Positions 1 to 6,245 of a stretch of 10,553 nucleotides of DNA are shown here, in pieces; the stretch's first letter is position 1, and every line of letters begins with the position of its first letter. A program made the position numbers and the translations under genes. Under the pieces are notes generated by a model. That model was not told the DNA's origin and searched no databases. It saw nothing but the letters and a program-made list of their open reading frames with translations. This DNA is from Microcaldota archaeon (GTDB lineage: Archaea > Micrarchaeota > Micrarchaeia > Micrarchaeales > Micrarchaeaceae): contig JAJYEJ010000014.1 of the NCBI GenBank assembly GCA_021785805.1, positions 4,856 through 15,408 on the forward strand, given 5' to 3'.

Positions 1-8
1 GGAGCGGA

Positions 9-428
9 TTAACTCTTAGTCTCCTGAATCTTAGTTGTGCTTATTACCAATGGAGGTATCAAGCCGAGAGCGTAAGACACGAGTGTGCCTGTGGCGCTGC
101 ACCTGAAGTTAAGCCCGTTTATTACCTCTTCTGCGACCTCAACAGGCAGTATGTGCTTCTCGCTCCACTTCTTTACCGCCGCGGCTACCGCGTCCTTGGA
201 TTCGGTGACCTCTACCTCTCCGCCAAGCTTTATCTGGCCTACATTCTTGGACTCCTTGGCCTCCCCGTCGAAGTAATCAGCTACGAACGTGTATTTTATC
301 TTCAGCTTTGTCGCTTCAGATGTAACCCCCTCTATGTTGATGTTGAGCTTCGGGAATCTCTGTTTTCCTAGCGCGTCTATCGATGTTATCTTTCCTGCTA
401 CGTCCGAGATAGTGAATCCTGTTATCAT
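9..428 (-). CDS. Conserved archaeal protein, possibly SecB-like fold (tentative)
   Basis: A 139-residue soluble protein with no signal peptide or membrane segment. The middle (about residues 25-78) alternates hydrophobic and charged residues as in beta strands (KLNINIEG, KLKIKYTF, GQIKLGGEVEV). A Trp-containing helix follows (88-106, LPVEVAEEVINGL), then one Cys (C110) and a hydrophobic tail with LGLIPPLVI. This order (strands, helix ending in an Asn-rich turn, Cys, then a Pro-Pro tail) resembles small archaeal proteins loosely grouped with SecB-like chaperones such as MJ0357. That comparison is from memory and could be wrong; otherwise it is a hypothetical protein. The ATG at 428 is preceded by GTGAT (436-432, 3-nt spacing), and a TATA box lies at 461-470, so the start is well supported. 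The stop (TAA) is at the window edge, so downstream neighbours are unknown. Confidence 0.75.
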   Translation of the reverse strand: MITGFTISDVAGKITSIDALGKQRFPKLNINIEGVTSEATKLKIKYTFVADYFDGEAKESKNVGQIKLGGEVEVTESKDAVAAAVKKWSEKHILPVEVAEEVINGLNFRCSATGTLVSYALGLIPPLVISTTKIQETKS

Positions 429-437
429 CTAATCACT

Positions 438-454
438 GCGGTTACCCTTACCGC
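438..454. repeat. Short inverted repeat between TATA box and start codon
   Basis: GCGGT (438-442) and ACCGC (450-454) are perfect complements with a 7-base spacer. They sit directly between the TATA box and the ribosome site of the minus-strand gene starting at 428. The position, over the expected transcription start, would suit a repressor operator. A run of six A follows at 455-460. With only 5-bp arms, chance is possible. Confidence 0.35.
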
Positions 455-460
455 AAAAAA

Positions 461-470
461 GTATATAAAC
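461..470 (-). promoter_or_regulatory. TATA box for the minus-strand gene starting at 428
   Basis: Read on the minus strand this is GTTTATATAC, a close match to the archaeal TATA element. Its centre is about 38 bases upstream of the ATG, which places transcription start near 439 and gives a leader of about 10 bases. That leader would just contain the GTGAT ribosome site (436-432). Confidence 0.6.
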
Positions 471-540
471 CAGTAGGTAGTCGCCAGTAACGTTGATTGA
501 CGTATGGTGAAAAACCCTATAAAAACATAAACAAGCAACT

Positions 541-550
541 ATTAAATATC
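541..550 (+). promoter_or_regulatory. Probable TATA box for the plus-strand gene at 579
   Basis: ATTAAATATC is AT-rich and TATA-like. Its centre is about 33 bases ahead of the ATG at 579, predicting a transcript start near 570-573 and an almost leaderless mRNA. No GTGAT-type ribosome site is seen ahead of this start, in keeping with a leaderless message. A second AT-rich candidate, CCTATAAAAACA, lies further upstream (about 514-525). Confidence 0.45.
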
Positions 551-578
551 TGGAGCGGAACAAAGGGAATCGAGTACT

Positions 579-1406
579 ATGCTTAGAGATAGGGGAGATA
601 GTCAGGGTGGTGGACTTCCATCACTTCGCGCCCAATCCTCATTAGAGGAATTCAAATCAATAAACGGCGGAGACCCTAGAGGAGGGAGGGCAGGGGAAAC
701 GCACGCGAAAAGGACGTGGTCGCTCTTCGGCAGAAAGTCAAGGAAGGAAGAAGAGGAAAGCGACAAGGAAAAGAATTCTGTGTTGGAGAAGAAACTCGAA
801 AGCATAGCTGATGGCATAATCAAGGCCCTAACCGGAACCGACTGGGATGCGCTAGAGCTCGATCCAATCATGAGACCTCCCGAGAAGGCGGTAAGGCTGC
901 TGATTTGCCAGCTCGCCGATGTGCCTGAGGTCATGGCGGATATAGCCAGCTACGGGGAGGTGTCGCTTACGAGAGCCGTGGTCTCCCATGTAGTTAGGCC
1001 GGAATTGGAGAGGCGTTACATCAAGACGAAGATGAACCCACTGGTAAAGGCCATACCTGTGCTTGAGGAATGGTGCGGCCAGATGGAGACGCGGCTCGGG
1101 CTGTTCGTGAGCGATCAAGACTTCATAAACTCGCCGGAGTTCAGGCAGGACTGGGTGCATATCCTTGCTGTGATGAACAGCTTTTTGTCAGACAGGCTCA
1201 CTGACCCGACAGCTAGGGTAAGATATCTTGTAGGGCAGACGAAGGGCATGAAAAGCGCCGAGGGAGACAAGAGCGTCCATGAGATGCTTGTAGAGATACA
1301 GGACGCCTATGCGGGCGACAGCCCGGCAGACTCCAAGGAGGAGTTCGATGGAGCAGCATTCAATAGGGAGGACAGTGACAAAGGACCCCATGAGGGCTAT
1401 AACTGA
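579..1406 (+). CDS. Hypothetical protein, disordered N-terminus and helical core
   Basis: A 275-residue protein that I do not recognise. Residues 1-65 are low in hydrophobics and rich in Gly, Arg, Ser, Lys and Glu (including a KEEEESDKEK stretch), so they are probably disordered. Residues 67-222 look like a compact, mostly helical domain with conserved-looking pieces such as LDPIMRPPEKAVRLLICQL, PELERRYI and DPTARVRYLVG. The last 45 residues are again acidic and flexible. There is no signal peptide, membrane helix or cysteine pair motif; the two Cys (C110, C166) are isolated. The start is the first ATG, about 33 bases after a TATA-like box, consistent with a nearly leaderless transcript. It converges with the minus-strand gene ending at 1506. 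Coding is supported by length and steady codon use; function is unknown. Confidence 0.75.
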   Translation: MLRDRGDSQGGGLPSLRAQSSLEEFKSINGGDPRGGRAGETHAKRTWSLFGRKSRKEEEESDKEKNSVLEKKLESIADGIIKALTGTDWDALELDPIMRPPEKAVRLLICQLADVPEVMADIASYGEVSLTRAVVSHVVRPELERRYIKTKMNPLVKAIPVLEEWCGQMETRLGLFVSDQDFINSPEFRQDWVHILAVMNSFLSDRLTDPTARVRYLVGQTKGMKSAEGDKSVHEMLVEIQDAYAGDSPADSKEEFDGAAFNREDSDKGPHEGYN

Positions 1407-1505
1407 CTCGCTTCCAGTGGCCGTCTAATTGTTGCAGGCAAGATGGGAGGAGCAGGAAGTCACTAATCTGGTTCTATAACGGTAAAGTATTTGCCAATTT
1501 TGAGT

Positions 1506-1898
1506 CTATTTATTAAGGGATTCTATTATTCTGTATTGCCTTGTGATGGTGTTGTCTATTCGCCTATAGCCCCATTCCCCTATCACAGTCTGCATGACCT
1601 GTAGGTATTTTACCTCTATCGTGTCTTTCATCTTTTTCAACGTATTTTCAAGTTCTGTTATATCCTGCTCATCGTATACTGGAAGGACATGTATCACCTC
1701 ATATGGCGCGCCCACATCTCCCGTCAGGACGTATCTATTCGTAGGCGTATCGGTATCCCTTACTACGTCTAGCAGGTAGTATTTGCGCTTTAGGTTGAAT
1801 CTAAAGGTGTCTGTCTGTACGGCATACAGTATTAAATTGTATCTTATTGGCGGTCTGGACATTGTTATAGTAGTTCGATGTATGACTTTGCTCTCCAT
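1506..1898 (-). CDS. Hypothetical protein, probably the 3' part of a frameshifted gene
   Basis: A 130-residue reading frame from ATG 1898 with no recognised family. It is rich in beta-type patterns (YNLILYAVQTDTFRFNL, KYYLLDVV, NRYVLTGDVGAPYEVIHVLPVY) followed by a charged helix (about residues 80-97, ELENTLKKMKDTIEVK). The frame stays open and protein-like for 34 more codons upstream, to 2000, with no start codon (for example DFSAFDKEQGFSEGSTDYIYHK split over 1899-1965). It then meets a TGA at 2001-2003, exactly where a second protein-like frame (1997-2110) ends. The likely explanation is one gene of about 200 codons with a one-base deletion. If the frameshift is ignored, ATG 1898 or the internal ATG 1862 would be the start, but neither has a ribosome site. 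A TATA-like string at 1911-1920 is better explained as codons for Asp-Tyr-Ile. Confidence 0.6.
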   Translation of the reverse strand: MESKVIHRTTITMSRPPIRYNLILYAVQTDTFRFNLKRKYYLLDVVRDTDTPTNRYVLTGDVGAPYEVIHVLPVYDEQDITELENTLKKMKDTIEVKYLQVMQTVIGEWGYRRIDNTITRQYRIIESLNK

Positions 1899-2110
1899 GA
1901 GTTTATGGTAGATATAATCCGTCGAGCCTTCGCTAAATCCCTGCTCTTTGTCAAAAGCAGAAAAGTCAGTCCTGCCGTCTGCATTTAGCTGGGGGCCTAG
2001 TCAAGCGCCATATCAACCAGAAGGATCTCGTTTGCTCCGACTGTGGGAGGATCTATGCCCTGACGGGATACGGATGATGCTATAACTCTTATATCGGCCA
2101 TATGAGCCAT
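1899..2110 (-). pseudogene. 5' part of the 1506-1898 gene, split by a frameshift near 2000
   Basis: On the minus strand, ATG 2110 (or ATG 2101, three codons later) opens a 37-codon frame containing ADIRVIASSV, GIDPPTVGANE and ILLVDMALD, and ends in TAG at 1999-1997. In the -1 frame, codons from CTA 2000 (LGPQLNADG, then DFSAFDKEQGF) run without a stop into ATG 1898. Re-reading the C of GAC, or restoring one C (GACCTAG instead of GACTAG), would join both halves into about 198-201 residues. The upstream frame also stays open ahead of ATG 2110 (to about 2184, with GRWKIDHHRLP), so the original start could lie still higher. I recognise no family. Alternatives are a sequencing error, a real pseudogene, or much less likely programmed frameshifting. 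The shift is supported by the protein-like character of both frames, not by homology. Confidence 0.5.
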
Positions 2111-2187
2111 TGGATGCAGAGCCGTAGGCAGTCGGTGGTGATCTATCTTCCAACGACCGCTTCCTGCATCAACGCTAGTTTTTTAGA

Positions 2188-2877
2188 TTGTCGAATCCAT
2201 GTAGCATGGCATTTGGTGCTATTTTGAGGTCTGCTGATACGGCTACGTTGTTCAGGGTCGTTCTGATCGCAGCGGTAGCTTATGGTGTCCTTGCAAAGCT
2301 GAACCCTTTCCTGCTGGCCTTCGCCATAGTGATAGAGCGGATTGTCGATGGGCTTGATGGCTACCTTGCCAGGAGGGAGGCGAGCGGCGGGAAACTCGGC
2401 TTCATGGATTACCTTAGAGCGGCATTGGGCAATAAGGCGTTGGGGAAGAAGGTCGACTCCTACAGGGATAGGCTCAAGAGCATAGCTCCCTATGGAGCCA
2501 GGATTGATATAGCCGGAGACAGGGCGGTCGAGTACATCCTGTGGGTGGTGTTCGCTTATGTACACATCGTGCCCCTGTTCGTCCTGATAATAATCATAAT
2601 AAGGCACTCCTTTGTCGATGCGCTGATGGGTTCCAGGGGAACTTCCAGCAGGATGAAGACGCGGTTCGCTAAGGTGGTCTACTCCGGCAACTTCGGGAGG
2701 GCGCTGATAAACGTGCCGAAGGTGATCACATTCGCATACCTCGCGTTCGTCTACATATACGGATGGCCGTTGTGGATAGGTTATGTGCTAATCGCAGTGC
2801 TCGTAGCCGCGATACTGCTGAGGGGCATGGCTGAAACCTATGAGGTAATGGCCGGGGTTGATAAAGCCACCATTTAA
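2188..2877 (+). CDS. CDP-alcohol phosphatidyltransferase family membrane protein
   Basis: Members of this family transfer a phospho-alcohol between CDP-lipid (or CDP-alcohol) and an acceptor, here probably in archaeal phospholipid head-group synthesis at the cytoplasmic membrane. The active-site signature is present: D54-x2-D57-G58-x2-A61-R62, then G103-x3-D107-x3-D111 (GARIDIAGD). All four metal-binding Asp are kept. The gap between AR and G is 40 residues (63-102) instead of the usual 8-9, a clear insert with charged, helical character. Membrane segments are visible near residues 20-50, 113-138, 178-195 and 195-215. The most upstream start is TTG 2188 (229 residues); ATG 2206 (codon 7) is an equally good choice (223 residues), and neither has a ribosome site. 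An in-frame TAG at 2176 closes the frame upstream. The stop overlaps the tRNA promoter. The exact substrate (serine, inositol phosphate or glycerol phosphate) cannot be read from sequence. Confidence 0.88.
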   Translation: MSNPCSMAFGAILRSADTATLFRVVLIAAVAYGVLAKLNPFLLAFAIVIERIVDGLDGYLARREASGGKLGFMDYLRAALGNKALGKKVDSYRDRLKSIAPYGARIDIAGDRAVEYILWVVFAYVHIVPLFVLIIIIIRHSFVDALMGSRGTSSRMKTRFAKVVYSGNFGRALINVPKVITFAYLAFVYIYGWPLWIGYVLIAVLVAAILLRGMAETYEVMAGVDKATI

Positions 2878-2880
2878 TAC
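2873..2880 (+). promoter_or_regulatory. TATA box of the tRNA-Gln gene
   Basis: TTTAATAC is centred about 30 bases ahead of the tRNA 5' end, the usual archaeal distance. It overlaps the TAA stop (2875-2877) of the phosphatidyltransferase gene. Confidence 0.5.
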
Positions 2881-2905
2881 CTTTTTCTGCCATGATACTT
2901 CCAGC

Positions 2906-2978
2906 AGCCCCTTCGTCTAGCGGCCAAGGACAGCGGGCTTTGGACCCGCGAACATCGGTTCGAATCCGGTAGGGGCTA
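2906..2978 (+). tRNA. tRNA-Gln (anticodon UUG)
   Basis: A full cloverleaf can be drawn. Acceptor stem AGCCCCT (2906-2912) pairs with AGGGGCT (2971-2977). The D arm lies between 2915 and 2931. The anticodon stem GCGGG/CCCGC encloses the loop CTTTGGA, giving anticodon TTG. The variable loop is GAAC, and the T stem ATCGG/CCGGT encloses TTCGAAT. The discriminator is A2978; the 3' CCA is not encoded and there is no intron. The A1-U72 pair fits archaeal tRNA-Gln, which is usually charged by the Glu-tRNA(Gln) amidotransferase GatDE route. No T-rich terminator follows directly; the first T run is TTTT at 2998-3001, so read-through toward the transporter gene is possible. Confidence 0.95.
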
Positions 2979-3004
2979 TCATCTGCGCCATGTGAGGTTT
3001 TCCG

Positions 3005-3106
3005 GTGAAAGTCATATGTTCGGTCGACGGATCCATTGTTTGGAGCATGGGAACCCGAACGACGAAGCCAACGCTTAGCCCCAAGATTGGGAAGGTAATA
3101 CGATGA
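3005..3106 (+). CDS. Possible 33-residue small ORF ahead of the transporter
   Basis: GTG 3005 is preceded by GAGG about 7 bases upstream and opens 33 codons (KVICSVDGSIVWS...KIGKVIR). It ends in TGA at 3104-3106, overlapping the transporter ATG by four bases (ATGA), the arrangement typical of coupled translation. The peptide has no recognisable motif and is too short to judge by composition. It may be chance within the leader between tRNA-Gln and the transporter. Confidence 0.2.
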   Translation: MKVICSVDGSIVWSMGTRTTKPTLSPKIGKVIR

Positions 3107-3975
3107 TAGAGTGGTACTACCTTGCGCTAGGCTCCTCCGTGTTTATGGCGCTTTCCACCATAGTGGAGAAAAGCACGCTCCGTAAAGAGCATGCATCGGC
3201 TTACAGCTCGAGCTTTACCCTGCTCACATTCCTGCTTTCGTTGTTCCTTCTTCCATTTGCCGAATTCAACATAACGGCGCTGCAACTCCTGTATATTTTC
3301 TTGCTGGGTATCACATCTTCGGCAGGGTTCCTCATCACTGCAAGGGTATTCAAGCACGGCGACATATCCGTCGCATCGCCTCTCTTCAGCTCACTTCCCA
3401 TCTTGCTTACGGTAATTGGCGCTTTCATATTCCTTGGGGAGAGGCTCACCCCTGTGAGCTATGTAAGCGTTGCTGTAATAGTAGTTGCGATATACCTGAT
3501 ATTATTCAGGAGCTCAAAGGACAGGCTAAAAGGGGCATTCGACAGCAACAAGTACCTGCGGTATATCGCGCTTGCGTCATTCATCAACGCATTCGGCGCG
3601 GTCTCCATCAGGTACCTACTTCTCAGCGTAAACCCGTTCGCGCTGCTCATATTGCTCGAGGGCTTTATTGCGCTGGATACCCTTGTCTTCACCCACCTCA
3701 AGTATGGCGGGCTCCACGAGGCGTTCTCTAACCTGCGTGCTTACAAGGCGCCCATAATATCAACCTCTATTCTCACCACAGGAAGCAGGGTCCTCTACTA
3801 TCTTTCCGCAAGCGCCGCGATAATAAGCCTGGTGTCTCCGATGAGGAACTCGATTTACGTGGTGATGGTGGTCCTATCAGGGACGATGTTCGGGGAGAAG
3901 GGGATCGCGAAGAAGGTGGCACTTGCGATAATCCTGATTATAGCCACATATTTCCTGACGGCGAATAACACATAG
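3103..3975 (+). CDS. EamA / drug-metabolite transporter (DMT) family permease
   Basis: A 290-residue, strongly hydrophobic protein with about ten membrane helices in two repeated halves (about residues 3-136 and 150-287), the EamA two-domain plan. Each half ends with the family's Gly-Glu turn before the last helix: LGERLTP (111-117) and FGEKGIAKK (263-271). A charged cytosolic linker (SSKDRLKGAFDSNK, 137-150) joins the halves. Such proteins are secondary exporters or importers of small metabolites; the substrate cannot be predicted. The first in-frame ATG after a stop at 3076 is at 3103; GGTAAT three bases upstream is one mismatch from GGTGAT. No clear TATA box is seen between the tRNA and this gene, so co-transcription with the tRNA is possible. 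Confidence 0.88.
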   Translation: MIEWYYLALGSSVFMALSTIVEKSTLRKEHASAYSSSFTLLTFLLSLFLLPFAEFNITALQLLYIFLLGITSSAGFLITARVFKHGDISVASPLFSSLPILLTVIGAFIFLGERLTPVSYVSVAVIVVAIYLILFRSSKDRLKGAFDSNKYLRYIALASFINAFGAVSIRYLLLSVNPFALLILLEGFIALDTLVFTHLKYGGLHEAFSNLRAYKAPIISTSILTTGSRVLYYLSASAAIISLVSPMRNSIYVVMVVLSGTMFGEKGIAKKVALAIILIIATYFLTANNT

Positions 3976-3977
3976 GG

Positions 3978-3985
3978 TTATATTA
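3978..3985 (+). promoter_or_regulatory. Probable TATA box for the DUF192 gene
   Basis: TTATATTA begins three bases after the transporter stop. It predicts a transcript start near 4008 and a leader of about 65 bases before ATG 4074. The leader contains two 11-codon mini-ORFs: 4010-4045, and 4038-4073 whose TGA directly abuts ATG 4074. Confidence 0.45.
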
Positions 3986-4073
3986 CATCATTACAAAGCA
4001 ATTACAGTGATGACTCACGAGGTATTTCTGATTTGTGATGAATAAGAGAGTCGCTGATTTACGAGGTACTTGA

Positions 4074-4583
4074 ATGCATTCTCCGCGGGTCGTAGCCTGT
4101 GCTTTTATCATAGCCCTCGTAGCCGTTGCGCTTATCTATCTGTGGACGTATGAGAACGGGGTACGGAGCAACGCCATGTTAGACAGCAATTTCATGGTCG
4201 CACGGCTTTCAGTAGAAAGTTATAACATCTCGCACCTCTATTACGCTTATCTTGCGTACACAGCCCAGCAGCAGGAGGAAGGCTATATGAACGCCACGGG
4301 AATCGGGGATTGCGATGGATATTCCCCTTGCCTTGGAATGCTTTTCGTATTCCAGAACTATTCGGATCAATGTTTCTGGATGAAGAACACAGGGATCCCT
4401 TTGGCTCAGGTATGGTTCACCGGGAATGGCACAGCGTTCGGTGCGGTGTACGAGTATAACGCTACACCGTACGACCTGCAGCCGGTCTGCTACAATGGCA
4501 CCATGGTACTTGAGACTGCGCCGGGTCACAGTATCCGGGATGTTTCCAGTATAAGGATTGATGGCATCCTGAGCAGGGGCTAG
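4074..4583 (+). CDS. Membrane-anchored DUF192 domain protein, glycosylation-rich
   Basis: A 169-residue protein. Residues 6-24 form one N-terminal membrane helix without a cleavage motif, so the rest should lie outside the cytoplasmic membrane. Residues 86-153 carry the DUF192 (COG1430) pattern: C-L-GMLFVF, then CFWMKNTGIPLAQVWF, and after a turn C139 and MVLETAPGHS. The Asp usually found in the LD-I/V segment is replaced by Ala111. There are six N-glycosylation sequons (N51, N73, N95, N118, N129, N141) and four external cysteines (C80, C86, C100, C139) that could form two disulfides. The biochemical role of DUF192 is not established. ATG 4074 is preceded by GAGGT about 7 bases upstream. It ends one base from the convergent sufU stop. 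Confidence 0.88.
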   Translation: MHSPRVVACAFIIALVAVALIYLWTYENGVRSNAMLDSNFMVARLSVESYNISHLYYAYLAYTAQQQEEGYMNATGIGDCDGYSPCLGMLFVFQNYSDQCFWMKNTGIPLAQVWFTGNGTAFGAVYEYNATPYDLQPVCYNGTMVLETAPGHSIRDVSSIRIDGILSRG

Positions 4584-4584
4584 G

Positions 4585-5010
4585 TCAGAGCCTCTTTCCC
4601 GCTTCCCCTGCGTCCTTCTTCTCAAAGACGAATATCGCCTTTTGTGCTGCCTTAAGGGGCAGTGTGGCGCATTTAAGCCTGGCTGGACCTGGGTCTATGC
4701 CAAGCATCTCTATAACTGTGTGGGCATCCATCTTCTCGACATCCTCCAGGGCCTTGCCTTTCAACATGTCCGTCAGCATGCTCGCGGATCCTACGCTTAT
4801 GGCACAGCCTATGCCGTCAAATTTCGCTTCGGACACCCTGCCGTCTGAAACCTTGATGTATATCGTAATATCATCGCCGCATAGCGGGTTCTGATCGTGA
4901 TACTGCGCATCGGCGTTATCCATCCTGCCCTTGTTGTGAGGGTGCTCGTAATGCGATATTATTTCCTCGGCATATATGTCCAGGCTCAAGCTATCACTCG
5001 TATGGGTCAA
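4585..5010 (-). CDS. sufU: SufU / IscU-like Fe-S cluster assembly protein
   Basis: A 141-residue member of the NifU N-terminal/IscU family, acting in the cytoplasm as cluster scaffold or as sulfur acceptor of the SufS desulfurase. The three ligand cysteines and the Asp are all present: C44 in NPLCGDD (D46), C69 in GIGCAISVGSASM and C114 in ARLKCATL. The last motif and the SASM string are closer to SufU than to classic IscU. However, the 18-21-residue insert seen in bacterial SufU ahead of the third Cys is missing; only about 45 residues separate C69 from C114. The start is TTG 5010, whose TTGA overlaps the sufS stop codon (TGA), a sign of coupled translation. No ATG occurs until codon 30, within the conserved region. 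It is the last gene of the suf operon and ends tail to tail with the DUF192 gene. Confidence 0.93.
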   Translation of the reverse strand: MTHTSDSLSLDIYAEEIISHYEHPHNKGRMDNADAQYHDQNPLCGDDITIYIKVSDGRVSEAKFDGIGCAISVGSASMLTDMLKGKALEDVEKMDAHTVIEMLGIDPGPARLKCATLPLKAAQKAIFVFEKKDAGEAGKRL

Positions 5011-6245
5011 CTTAGTTTGAATGTCTTTTTTACCTTTGACACGGCTTCCATGGCCTTGTCTATGTCCTCTTCGGTGTTGTATATGTAGAAGCTCATCCTT
5101 GAGACCGCAGGCTTCTTCAGGACCTCGACCACAAGCGGCATGGCGCAGTGATGCCCTGCCCTTATCGCAACCCCTTCACTGTCGAATATTGTTGCGACAT
5201 CATGTGGATGCACGCCGTCGATCTCGAACGGTATTGCGCCCACCCTCGCTTTCTCATCCTTCGGGCCGAATGTCCTGATGCCTGATTCTTCCATGCATTT
5301 TAGCGCGTATCTGGTGAGGGATTTCTCATGCGCCTTTATGTCCTCCATCCCTATCCCATTCAGGTAATCGATAGCTGCTCCAAGCCCTATGCCCCCCTCT
5401 ATATTCGGGGTCCCTGCTTCGAACTTCCATGGAAGGTCATTGGACGTGAATGACTGGTGGTCTACACTCATTATCATATCCCCGCCCCCGAAAGCTGGGG
5501 GCATCTTCTCCAATATCTCGCTCCTGCCGTAAAGCACACCTATCCCGGTCGGGGCGAGCATCTTATGCCCGGAGAATGCGAGGAAGTCGCAGCCCAGCTC
5601 CGATATTTTTACAGGCATATGGGGCACGGATTGCGCCCCGTCCACAAGCACTGTGGCCCCGGCATCGTGGGCTTCCTTGGATATTTCACTGATGCTGTTA
5701 ATCGTGCCCAGCACATTGGATGCGTGAGTGATGGAAAGCAGTTTTGGCTTCTTTGATAGCTGTTCGGATATGCTTTCTTCATCGAGCATACCTGTATCCG
5801 CATCTATCTTGACGTAGTCGAGCACTGCGCCCTTCTTCTTTGACAGTATCTGCCACGGCACTATGTTGCTGTGGTGTTCCATCTCGGTGATGAGTATCCT
5901 GTCGCCTTTCTTTATGTTCTCGTCTGCCCAGGAAAGCGCGACTATGTTTATCGCCTCGGTGGCATTCCTTACGTAGACTATCTCCTCTATGCCCTTCGCG
6001 CCTATCAGCGATGCGACCTTCCTCTTTGAATCCTCATACGCTTGGGTGGCCTCCTCGGATATCTTATATACGCCCCTGTGTATGTTGGCGTTGTACTCCC
6101 TGTAGTACCTGTCTATCTCCTTGATCACCTGTATTGGTTTTTGTGATGTCGCTGCGCTATCCAGGTATACTAGCCGCTTGCCGTTCGTAGTTACGCTTAG
6201 GATGGGGAAATCTCCCCTTATCTTTTCAGCGTCAAACTTTGCCAT
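5007..6245 (-). CDS. sufS: Cysteine desulfurase SufS (class II, PLP-dependent)
   Basis: A 412-residue enzyme that takes sulfur from L-cysteine as a persulfide and passes it on for Fe-S assembly, releasing alanine. Landmarks: LDSAATSQKP near the N-terminus; H124-H125 (EMEHHSN) by the cofactor; D202 and Q205 in VDGAQ; Schiff-base Lys228 in SGHK followed by MLAPTGIGVLYG; AGTPNIEGGIG (277-287); and catalytic Cys367 in RAGHHCAMP, the class II form of this loop. Length is typical of SufS (about 405-415). ATG 6245 overlaps the 3' end of sufC by 14 bases, with the two products sharing DNA in different frames. Its own stop overlaps the sufU start. It presumably works with the SufU-like protein encoded next. 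Confidence 0.96.
   Translation of the reverse strand: MAKFDAEKIRGDFPILSVTTNGKRLVYLDSAATSQKPIQVIKEIDRYYREYNANIHRGVYKISEEATQAYEDSKRKVASLIGAKGIEEIVYVRNATEAINIVALSWADENIKKGDRILITEMEHHSNIVPWQILSKKKGAVLDYVKIDADTGMLDEESISEQLSKKPKLLSITHASNVLGTINSISEISKEAHDAGATVLVDGAQSVPHMPVKISELGCDFLAFSGHKMLAPTGIGVLYGRSEILEKMPPAFGGGDMIMSVDHQSFTSNDLPWKFEAGTPNIEGGIGLGAAIDYLNGIGMEDIKAHEKSLTRYALKCMEESGIRTFGPKDEKARVGAIPFEIDGVHPHDVATIFDSEGVAIRAGHHCAMPLVVEVLKKPAVSRMSFYIYNTEEDIDKAMEAVSKVKKTFKLS

Noticed and set aside
1911..1920. TATA-like GGATTATATC ahead of ATG 1898 on the minus strand
   Set aside because: Transcription would start inside the gene (near 1888), and the bases read well as codons of the upstream extension of the frame.
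1937..2062. Plus-strand stretch encoding a CxxC-like piece (CSDCGRIYAL)
   Set aside because: It has no start codon and ends in a stop after about 41 codons; the minus-strand reading of the same bases joins the neighbouring gene and is more coherent.
2137..2142. Perfect GGTGAT on the plus strand
   Set aside because: No ATG, GTG or TTG follows within a usable distance, and it lies 46 bases ahead of the nearest start of the next gene.
2143..2607. 154-codon open frame on the minus strand
   Set aside because: It lies antisense to the phosphatidyltransferase gene, whose catalytic motif is intact; its translation has no coherent domain and no ribosome site.
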